Part shown: in pieces, positions 1-5,626 of the stretch
How positions within the stretch are numbered: position 1 is the stretch's first letter
Layout of the letters: every line of letters starts with the position of its first letter
NCBI GenBank assembly: GCA_021804195.1
Contig: JAJZKJ010000093.1
Coordinates: forward strand, 1 to 7,748
Length of the DNA stretch: 7,748 bases
From: Acidobacteriota bacterium
GTDB taxonomy: Bacteria; Planctomycetota; Phycisphaerae; WQYP01; JAJZKJ01
Direction of reading: 5' to 3'
Notes under the pieces: generated by a model
The model's input: only the letters and a program-made list of their open reading frames with translations
The model's database searches: none
What the model was told of the DNA's origin: nothing
Made by a program: the position numbers and the translations under genes

Positions 1-1248
1 GAGCCATTCCGTCGATCCAGCCTCTAGTGCTCTGTCAGCCGTGTAATGATGGATTGACGGCGGGCCAGAGGGCCGTGGGCGCGAAGCGAGGAGGATGGCG
101 TATGCAAACATACGTTGACGACGAGCGACAAAGCCCACGGCCCTCTGGCCCCCGCCCGCAGGGTTGGCCGGAAACGGGCCATCTGCGGCGTCGCAGCGGC
201 TCAAGGGGTCTACGGACCCGGTTTTCGCCGCTGGCTCCTTGCATCTGGCCCGTTTCCGGCCAATCAATCCATCATTACACGGCTGACAGAGCACTAGCCA
301 GGACCAGCGCTGCGCCCGCTCTCCCGCGTGGAGGTCCAAAAAATAAATTGTGCCGGCGCTTATCGTCGCGGTCATCACCGCCAATCCGAACAGCCCCGTC
401 CGAATTCGCCGCGTCGCCAGGCGAATCAGCAATATCACCACGAGCACAATCGGTCCGCACGCCAGGGCCGCGATACGCCAAATCTTTGGCGCCGGCGGCG
501 CGGGTGCGCCCAATCGCCGCAATCGCTCTACTATTACCGGCGGAAGGGATGTGGCGGCCCGGCTCTCCCACAATTTCCGGTTGGCAGCCGGCGGGGTCAC
601 CCACGCGCTCGCCGGCAACCAGCGGGGCGGCTGATGGCCGGCGTAAATCAGTCGGGTTCCGACGCCGAAGAATTGCAGCGCCCGCCGACGGCTCAGAAGC
701 GCTGCGCTTCGGCGGTTGAGCAGTATGGCGCAGCAGGATGAAAAATCCAGTGGAGGCGAGCGCAACAATTCTGCGGCGGTGATCGGCATGGCGGCGAGAC
801 GGGCCGGCTTAAACAAGACTGCGATTTTCGAGAGCAAACCGGTTGTGCCCGGCGGTATCGCCACGACCACGCGCGGCGCGCCGAGGCTTGCCGGAATTCG
901 TACTTGAATTTTCCATGTTCGCTTGCGCCCGCCGTTTGTTTGCTCAGTCAGAATTACAGGCCAACGGCCCATCGGCAGTGTGGCGGGGGCGACATACGCC
1001 AGCGGGACCAGGACATGCCGGCGACCATTGTTGTCGCGGCACACCGTCTCCGGTCCGCCGCGGGCGTCGCGAATGGTTAAACGCAGCGATTGCCGGCTCA
1101 GCCGGTGTGACAACGCAATCCGCAGCGCAGCCCAGCCGCCCGGTTTCGGCGGCGCACCGGCAGCCAGGCGGACGGCAACCGCTGAAACTCGCGGCGATGA
1201 GATAGTCAATAGAAAAACTGCAACCAGCGCCGTTGCTGGCAGCCTCAC
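1..1248 (-). CDS. Exported membrane protein of unknown function, partial, carrying an in-frame foldback-element insertion
   Basis: I do not recognise this protein with certainty. The frame is open for 416 codons from a GTG at 1248-1246 and leaves the window at the left edge, so the C-terminus is missing. It begins with a good signal peptide (MRLPATALVAVFLLTI, then an AxA-like VSA near residues 21-23). About 230 soluble residues follow, starting with a KPGGWAALRI stretch that resembles Ig-like beta domains of large planctomycete membrane proteins (inference). Two hydrophobic segments lie at about residues 259-275 and 285-304. No other ATG, GTG or TTG lies upstream in frame before the rsmB region, which favours this start; the GTG overlaps the stop of a short upstream ORF, so translation may be coupled. 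Host residues run to W317. Residues 319-408 are encoded by the foldback element, then the frame continues as EAGSTEWL. Without the insertion the join is also in frame (RWSWLEAG). Whether the product still works is unknown. Confidence 0.62.
   Translation of the reverse strand, partial: MRLPATALVAVFLLTISSPRVSAVAVRLAAGAPPKPGGWAALRIALSHRLSRQSLRLTIRDARGGPETVCRDNNGRRHVLVPLAYVAPATLPMGRWPVILTEQTNGGRKRTWKIQVRIPASLGAPRVVVAIPPGTTGLLSKIAVLFKPARLAAMPITAAELLRSPPLDFSSCCAILLNRRSAALLSRRRALQFFGVGTRLIYAGHQPPRWLPASAWVTPPAANRKLWESRAATSLPPVIVERLRRLGAPAPPAPKIWRIAALACGPIVLVVILLIRLATRRIRTGLFGLAVMTATISAGTIYFLDLHAGERAQRWSWLVLCQPCNDGLIGRKRARCKEPAAKTGSVDPLSRCDAADGPFPANPAGGGQRAVGFVARRQRMFAYAILLASRPRPSGPPSIHHYTADRALEAGSTEWL
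24..57 (+). repeat. Left terminal inverted repeat of the foldback element
   Basis: This 34-bp arm is the exact reverse complement of 264-297. Its outermost bases, TAGTGCTCTGTC, recur once more in the window at 3021-3032. The perfect match between arms suggests a recent insertion or strong constraint. Confidence 0.9.
62..151. repeat. Internal arm 1 of the foldback element: 19-bp perfect inverted repeat with nested hairpin
   Basis: Positions 62-80 (starting GGGCCAGAGGG) pair perfectly with 133-151. The 52-nt loop contains a second perfect hairpin, CGTATG at 99-104 and CATACG at 109-114, closed by the loop CAAA. The loop also contains GAGGAGG (88-94) seven bases before an ATG at 102-104, a textbook Shine-Dalgarno arrangement on the plus strand. 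Confidence 0.85.
164..263. repeat. Internal arm 2 of the foldback element: 18-bp perfect inverted repeat with two nested stems
   Basis: Positions 164-181 pair perfectly with 246-263. Inside, CAGCGGC at 194-200 pairs with GCCGCTG at 227-233. Inside that, GGGTC at 206-210 pairs with GACCC at 215-219 around the loop TACG. Read as plus-strand RNA the innermost hairpin is a C(UACG)G loop of the very stable UNCG class, whereas the complementary strand would give CGUA. This hints that any functional RNA would be the plus-strand one (inference). Confidence 0.85.
264..297 (-). repeat. Right terminal inverted repeat of the foldback element
   Basis: This is the exact reverse complement of 24-57. It directly abuts the end of the second internal arm (246-263), leaving no spacer at that side of the predicted three-way junction. 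Confidence 0.9.
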
Positions 1249-1343
1249 CCCTGGCAGTGATTGGCGTCGTTGCGAACTTCGATTTTGGCAAACGTTCCCG
1301 GATAGAATAGGCGAAGTCCTTGGAAAAAATCCCGCCGGTTCAT
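1245..1343 (-). CDS. Possible 32-residue leader ORF overlapping the membrane-protein start
   Basis: An ATG at 1343-1341 opens a 32-codon ORF (MNRRDFFQGLRLFYPG...) that stops with TGA at 1247-1245. The stop overlaps the GTG start of the membrane-protein gene as GTGA, the usual geometry of translational coupling. No good Shine-Dalgarno sequence precedes the ATG (a GGGGGAG lies about 15 nt away, too far). It could be a leader peptide, the original N-terminus of the gene separated by a frameshift, or chance. The downstream signal peptide looks complete by itself, which argues against a simple frameshift. Confidence 0.28.
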   Translation of the reverse strand: MNRRDFFQGLRLFYPGTFAKIEVRNDANHCQG

Positions 1344-1421
1344 GACGATTGGGAATTCTCCCCCGCCATCCCCAAATACCACTTGAGTCTAACACTTTTT
1401 CCCGTGAACGTTTATGAATGT

Positions 1422-1430
1422 TGCTATGAT
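1422..1430 (+). promoter_or_regulatory. Extended -10 promoter candidate for rsmB
   Basis: TGC followed by TATGAT matches the extended -10 pattern TGnTATAAT with one mismatch. No convincing -35 box lies 16-18 bases upstream (TTGAGT at 1383-1388 is too far), as is allowed for extended -10 promoters. A start point about seven bases downstream falls at 1437-1438, directly on the ATG preferred for rsmB, so the message could be leaderless. Confidence 0.35.
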
Positions 1431-1437
1431 GTTCACC

Positions 1438-2874
1438 ATGGAGACCAATGCCCGTGCGGTGGCGGTGGAGTTGCTGGCGCGATGGCGGCATCTTCACGAG
1501 CCGCCGCTTATTCCGGAGCATAAGAGCGCATTCTGGTCCAATCTTTCCCCGCGCGATCGGGTGTTGGCGTTCGATCTGATTCACGGAATCATACGCTGGC
1601 GCGGCACGCTGGATCATATTATACGGATTTCGCTGCGCCGCTCCGACGATCAACTGGAGCCGCTGGTACGAGCCATTCTTCAACTGGGGGCCTATCAATT
1701 GCTTATGCAGAACGGCGCGGCCGATTACGCCGTCATCGACACTAGCGTGAACCTGGCTCGCCAGCGCGGCGCGGCACGCGCTGCGGGCCTGGTCAATGCC
1801 GTTCTGCGTCATATTCAGCGGCTGCGCGTGGGCGCCCAACCGCGGCAGGCGCCGCGGCCCGATACGTTTGCACTCGATGCCCGGCGACAAATGCGATTAT
1901 CCAAACCAATTTTTCCTGACCCGAAAACGGATTTTCCCGCCTATCTTGCCGCCGCCGCCAGTCATCCGCCGGAACTGGTCGCGGCCATGCTGGCCTGGCT
2001 CGGGCCGGATCTCATTTTGCCGATGATGATCGCTGATAATTGCCGGCCGCCGATTGTACTGCGGGCGGATCGGACGGATTTCTCACCGCCGCTCGATGCC
2101 GGCTTGCGACCTCATGAAGAGCCGGGCTATTTTCTTGCCGCCGCCGGTTGGACGCCGTCCGTGGAAGAACTTGTCCAGCGTGGCGAACTTTCTCCCCAGG
2201 ATTCCACCGCCGGTCTTGCCGTGCGCGAGTTGATCGGGCTGCTCAAGAACCGATCCATGGAACAACCCGTCGATGCGTCCGCGCACACGGAAAGATCGGC
2301 CAATCTGAAAATTCTTGATTTATGCGCCGGCCTGGGCACCAAGACCGTACAACTGGCGCGCGCCTTGCCCACCGCTGATATCACCGCCGCCGATATGGCG
2401 CCGGAAAAACTCCAGCGACTCTCGCTTTGTGTTCGCCGGCTGGGTCTGACCAACGTGCGTGTTTTACCGGTGGCAATGATTGAATCCGATACCGGGAGCT
2501 ATCCCGACGGCGCTCGGGACAGGTCGTTCGATATTATTTTGGTCGACGCGCCCTGCTCCAATACCGGCGTTTTGGCTCGTCGCGTCCAGTCGCGCTGGCG
2601 CTGGCCCGTGCTGAACCGCGCCGCCCTGTTTGAGCAACAGCGTAAATTGCTCCAGTGGGCGGCGGGGGTTCTCGCCAACCGGGGATGGCTGGTTTACAGC
2701 ACGTGCAGCATCGATCCGGAGGAGAACCGTTCCGGCGTAACCGAAGCGCTGTTGCAAGACCGGCAAAGTTCCTGGCGCGTGCTTAGCGAAAAAGCCGTGT
2801 TGCCCGCGGATACCGGCGATCCCGCGCAGCGCCGCGATGGCGGCTTTATCTGTATCTTACGCCGCGATGGCTGA
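1438..2874 (+). CDS. rsmB: 16S rRNA (cytosine-5-)-methyltransferase RsmB
   Basis: RsmB methylates C5 of a 16S rRNA cytosine (C967 in E. coli numbering) using S-adenosylmethionine, in the cytoplasm during small-subunit assembly. The N-terminal 130 residues or so are a NusB-like RNA-binding domain (ARAVAVELL, RDRVLAFDLIHGIIRWR, LVNAVLRHI). The C-terminal Rossmann methyltransferase domain shows motif I LDLCAGLGTKT (about residues 293-303), motif IV DAPCSNTG (370-377, with C373) and motif VI STCSIDPEEN (421-430, with the expected nucleophile C423). It ends with the usual DGGFICILRR. The length of 478 residues is somewhat above the usual 430-450, because of linkers after the NusB domain and before motif I. 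ATGs at 1414, 1426, 1429 and 1438 are all in frame. I prefer 1438 (METNARAVAVE) because it fits the family's N-terminus and a -10 box overlaps the earlier ones; none has a Shine-Dalgarno site. Confidence 0.93.
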   Translation: METNARAVAVELLARWRHLHEPPLIPEHKSAFWSNLSPRDRVLAFDLIHGIIRWRGTLDHIIRISLRRSDDQLEPLVRAILQLGAYQLLMQNGAADYAVIDTSVNLARQRGAARAAGLVNAVLRHIQRLRVGAQPRQAPRPDTFALDARRQMRLSKPIFPDPKTDFPAYLAAAASHPPELVAAMLAWLGPDLILPMMIADNCRPPIVLRADRTDFSPPLDAGLRPHEEPGYFLAAAGWTPSVEELVQRGELSPQDSTAGLAVRELIGLLKNRSMEQPVDASAHTERSANLKILDLCAGLGTKTVQLARALPTADITAADMAPEKLQRLSLCVRRLGLTNVRVLPVAMIESDTGSYPDGARDRSFDIILVDAPCSNTGVLARRVQSRWRWPVLNRAALFEQQRKLLQWAAGVLANRGWLVYSTCSIDPEENRSGVTEALLQDRQSSWRVLSEKAVLPADTGDPAQRRDGGFICILRRDG

Positions 2875-2879
2875 TCCCC

Positions 2880-2902
2880 CGCGTTGGCTTTCCGGCCACG
2901 CG
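2880..2902 (+). terminator. Hairpin just after rsmB, possible terminator
   Basis: CGCG (2880-2883) and TGGC (2885-2888) pair with GCCA (2895-2898) and CGCG (2899-2902), with one bulged T and the loop TTTCCG. It starts six bases after the rsmB stop codon. There is no U-run after the stem, so it is not a canonical intrinsic terminator; it may protect the 3' end or be incidental. Confidence 0.35.
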
Positions 2903-3020
2903 CGGGCCAAGGTTCGATTGTCTCCCGATAGTCCCGATGGATAGCGACCCGATGGATGGCCAGAGGAATCGTCCAATCGCCACCCCGTCGAATTCGTCAT
3001 ATACTTTCCGCACTGGCGGT

Positions 3021-3032
3021 TAGTGCTCTGTC
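3021..3032 (+). repeat. Isolated copy of the foldback-element outer end
   Basis: TAGTGCTCTGTC is identical to the outer 12 bases of the element at the left of the window, after which the sequences diverge (TCAAAACAG here, AGCCGTGT there). No matching inverted end follows within the window. It may be the remaining end of a related, deleted or full-length-type insertion sequence. It lies 80 bases before the GH92 start codon. Confidence 0.5.
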
Positions 3033-3102
3033 TCAAAACAGTAGTGTTGCAAGAGCTTAACCCGTCGCATAGTGTCATGGAACGGTTGGTTTCTTTATTG
3101 AT

Positions 3103-3106
3103 GAGG
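3103..3106 (+). promoter_or_regulatory. Ribosome binding site of the GH92 gene
   Basis: GAGG is followed by two consecutive in-frame ATGs at 3109 and 3112. Spacing is 2 nt to the first and 5 nt to the second, so 3112 is the better start. The difference is one methionine. Confidence 0.5.
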
Positions 3107-3111
3107 TCATG

Positions 3112-5550
3112 ATGAAAGGCCGTGTTTTTCATCGTTTGCCGCGGCGGGTTTTTTTGAAGGCCTGCGCTCTGGCCGCCACCGCCGGTTCTTTTTCCGGCCC
3201 CTTGTGGGCGGCGGATCCTATTGCCTCCGTTAGCGGGCGAATTCATAAAAAAGGTTCATCACCATACCCCGGGCACACCCAGCGGGTGCTTCCGATTATC
3301 GGCACCGGATGGCGCGGGCATACGTTTCCCGGAGCCACGGCGCCGTTTGGACTGCTGCAGTTAAGCCCGGATACCGCCGGGCCACCGGAGCCGAATTACA
3401 ACTGGAATCATTGTTCGGGTTATCACTATCCGGATCAGACGGTGTTGGGATTCAGCCATACGCATCTGCAGGGCACGGGCGCAAGGGATCTTGGCGACGT
3501 GTTGCTCATGCCGGTGGTGGAGGGGCGGAATTGGGGTTGGGATGCCGGCGCCCCGGGCGCCGAGCATGAAGTGCAGATCGAAGCGTTGGGGCCCAATACC
3601 GGCTGGGTATCCAGGTCCGATCACCATGGTTACGCCTCGCGTTTTTCGCATCAGCAGGAGGTGGTTCGGACTGGTTATTACAGCGTGTACCTGCAAACAC
3701 CGCGCGTGAAAGCGGAGCTTACGGCGACGACCCGCTGCGGTATGCACCGGTATACATACCCGGCATTGCCGGCCTCTACGCAGCGGGGCGTGATCATGGA
3801 TCTGGTCCATGGCCTGGGATGCACGGTTTACCACGCGGCGTTGAACATGGAAAGTCCATCGCGCATCAGCGGCAAACGTTATACCCATGGATGGGCCAAG
3901 GACAGGCAAATCTATTTTGTCATGGAGTTCTCCCGCCCCCTGGCTGGTGCGCAGGTTAAGGTGGATGGCAAGATCCGCCGGGCCGCCACGGGGGACCGAT
4001 TCGCGGGTACACATATCAAGGCCATGTTCCACCCGGCGCCGGGATCGGAATCGCTGGTGATTCGCGTGGGCATTTCCTGCACCAGCATCGCCGGCGCAAA
4101 AAAGAATCTGGCCGCCGAGATGCCACACTGGGATTTTGACGCCCTTCGGCAGCAGGCCGAACAGGCCTGGAATCAGGCGTTAGCGGTCCTGGATGCCGAT
4201 TTTCCGGATCAGGCGCTTGCTCAAACTTTCTATACCGGCGCTTACCATGGCTTGGTGGCCCCGGCGACATTTAATGATGTGGACGGAACCTACCGCGGCC
4301 AGGATCATGGAAATCATCCCAATCCGGGATTCACCAACTACACCACTTTGTCGATATGGGATATTTTTCGCAGTGAATTTCCCTTGATTATGCTCATGCA
4401 GCCGCACCGCACCACGGATATTATCCACACACTCCTGGTCGACTACCGGCAGCTCAATCAGCACTCGCTGCCGATCTGGCCTTTATGGGGTAATGAAACG
4501 TGGTGCATGGACGGATTTCATGTTGTGAGCATGATCCTGGGAGCCTATGTCCGTGGGTTCCGCAATTTTGATGTGCCGGCCGCCTACGCCGCCATGCGTG
4601 ATACGGCTTTGGTTGGCGCCATCCCCAACGGCAACAGGGAATCGCAGGAACAATTTCGGCATGATGGCTATGTGCCCACGGGGCACGGCCAGGGATCGGT
4701 CTCGCGCTCACTCGATTTCGCCTACGATTGCTGGTGTGTGGGCGCCATGGCCGAGTTGCTGGGCAAGCGCGATGACGCCGCAATGTTCTACAAACTGGGA
4801 CAGAACTATAAGAATCTCTTTGATCCAAAGACCGGATTTATGCGGTGCAAAACGAAAGAGGGCCGATGGCGTGCGCCGTTCCGCCCGGATCAGGAACATG
4901 GGTACACGGAGTGCGACGCCTGGCAGGCGACATTTAATGTCATGCAGGATGTGCAGGGCTTGATTGATCTTTTTGGCGGAGATAAGCCGTTTATCGCCAA
5001 GCTGGATGCTCTGTTTGCCGCGCCATCCCACGGTCCATCGGATATCGATATCACCGGCATGGTGGGTCAGGACGCCCAGGGCAATGAACCAAGCAACCAT
5101 ATTCCGTACCTGTATCCTTTTGGCGGCGCGGCCTGGAAGACGCAGTATTGGATGCGAAAGGTGGCGGCGTTGTATCGCCACACTCCGGGGGGTATTCCAG
5201 GCAACGATGATTGCGGCCAGTTGTCAAGCTGGTTTGTTTTTGCGGCACTGGGCTTCTATCCGGTTAACCCCGCAACGGGGGTTTATGTGATTGGCAGCCC
5301 GCTGGTAAATCGGGCTGCAATTCACAACCCGGCGCAGGGGACCACCTTTGCCATCATAGCCGAGAACAATTCACATGAGAATGTATATATACAAAATGTT
5401 CAACTCAACGGCAAGGATTTGCCGCGGTCCTGGTTTGCGCATGCGGATATACTCGCGGGCGGGGAACTGCGCTTCCGGATGGGTTCAAAGCCCAACAAGG
5501 AATGGGCGTCCGCCCCGGCGGATCGGCCCCCTTCCGGGTTGGTTCCCTGA
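3112..5550 (+). CDS. GH92 family alpha-mannosidase, Tat-exported
   Basis: GH92 enzymes are calcium-dependent inverting exo-alpha-mannosidases (1,2-, 1,3-, 1,4- or 1,6-linkages) that trim mannans and N-glycans outside the cytoplasm. The 812-residue product starts with a Tat signal: twin arginine in RRVFLK (residues 11-16), hydrophobic ACALAATAG, likely cleavage near LWAA (31-34). The N-terminal beta-sandwich domain has GTGWRGHTFPGA (64-75) and GYHYPDQTVLGFSHTHLQGTG (around 103-123). The (alpha/alpha)6 domain has DVDGTYRGQDH, WGNETWCMDGFH (E462), GYVPTGHGQGSVSRSLDFAY, YTECDAWQATF, GNEPSNHIPYLYPFGG, and PGNDDCGQLSSWFVFAALGFY (D699, D700). In the characterised homologue BT3990 the acid is a Glu and the base an Asp; E462 and D699/D700 are the likely counterparts by motif. 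The end (RMGSKPNKEW) is that of a complete family member. It stands alone, with no transporter or other glycosidase beside it; linkage specificity cannot be read from sequence. Confidence 0.95.
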   Translation: MKGRVFHRLPRRVFLKACALAATAGSFSGPLWAADPIASVSGRIHKKGSSPYPGHTQRVLPIIGTGWRGHTFPGATAPFGLLQLSPDTAGPPEPNYNWNHCSGYHYPDQTVLGFSHTHLQGTGARDLGDVLLMPVVEGRNWGWDAGAPGAEHEVQIEALGPNTGWVSRSDHHGYASRFSHQQEVVRTGYYSVYLQTPRVKAELTATTRCGMHRYTYPALPASTQRGVIMDLVHGLGCTVYHAALNMESPSRISGKRYTHGWAKDRQIYFVMEFSRPLAGAQVKVDGKIRRAATGDRFAGTHIKAMFHPAPGSESLVIRVGISCTSIAGAKKNLAAEMPHWDFDALRQQAEQAWNQALAVLDADFPDQALAQTFYTGAYHGLVAPATFNDVDGTYRGQDHGNHPNPGFTNYTTLSIWDIFRSEFPLIMLMQPHRTTDIIHTLLVDYRQLNQHSLPIWPLWGNETWCMDGFHVVSMILGAYVRGFRNFDVPAAYAAMRDTALVGAIPNGNRESQEQFRHDGYVPTGHGQGSVSRSLDFAYDCWCVGAMAELLGKRDDAAMFYKLGQNYKNLFDPKTGFMRCKTKEGRWRAPFRPDQEHGYTECDAWQATFNVMQDVQGLIDLFGGDKPFIAKLDALFAAPSHGPSDIDITGMVGQDAQGNEPSNHIPYLYPFGGAAWKTQYWMRKVAALYRHTPGGIPGNDDCGQLSSWFVFAALGFYPVNPATGVYVIGSPLVNRAAIHNPAQGTTFAIIAENNSHENVYIQNVQLNGKDLPRSWFAHADILAGGELRFRMGSKPNKEWASAPADRPPSGLVP

Positions 5551-5552
5551 CT

Positions 5553-5566
5553 GGCGCCGGCGCGCC
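5553..5566. terminator. Small GC hairpin between convergent genes
   Basis: GGCGC (5553-5557) pairs with GCGCC (5562-5566) around CGGC, two bases after the GH92 stop codon. A second weak stem on the other side of the spacer, AGCCT/AGGCT at about 5604-5608 and 5621-5625, follows the convergent PIN-TRAM gene. Neither has a T-run, so the terminator role is tentative. Confidence 0.25.
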
Positions 5567-5626
5567 GTCAAGAGTCCCGCCTCGTGGACGATAGCCCGAC
5601 TTAAGCCTGGCTCAATAGGTAGGCTC

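Larger units (their letters stand above)
27..294. mobile_element. 268-bp MITE-like foldback element with three nested perfect inverted repeats
   Basis: Positions 24-57 and 264-297 form a perfect 34-bp inverted repeat whose outer end reads CTAGTGCTCTGTC. Because CTAG is itself a palindrome, the target duplication can be read as TA (25-26 and 295-296) or CTAG (24-27 and 294-297). Either way the net insertion is 270 bp. TA duplication is typical of IS630/Tc1-mariner elements and of some IS5 groups, so a link to those is an inference. Two more perfect inverted repeats sit inside (62-80 with 133-151, and 164-181 with 246-263), so a single strand can fold as a three-way junction with the terminal repeat as basal stem. 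No transposase is encoded, so movement would need a partner in trans. The element lies inside a minus-strand gene and keeps its frame open. Confidence 0.8.

Noticed and set aside
27..719. Plus-strand 230-codon open frame across the foldback element and its flank
   Set aside because: It lies antisense to the minus-strand frame, which has a signal peptide and membrane segments. The plus frame is arginine- and proline-rich low-complexity translation with no recognisable domain.
3139..3168. Lipoprotein signal (LKAC) in the GH92 signal region
   Set aside because: The cysteine sits before the hydrophobic core and a lysine occupies a lipobox position; the twin-arginine motif explains the region better.
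2857..3246. Minus-strand 129-codon frame over the spacer and GH92 start
   Set aside because: It overlaps the Tat signal coding region of a clear GH92 gene and shows no family features.
3361..4128. Minus-strand 255-codon frame within the GH92 gene
   Set aside because: It is antisense to a well-conserved catalytic protein and has no plausible motifs; long antisense frames are common in GC-rich genes.
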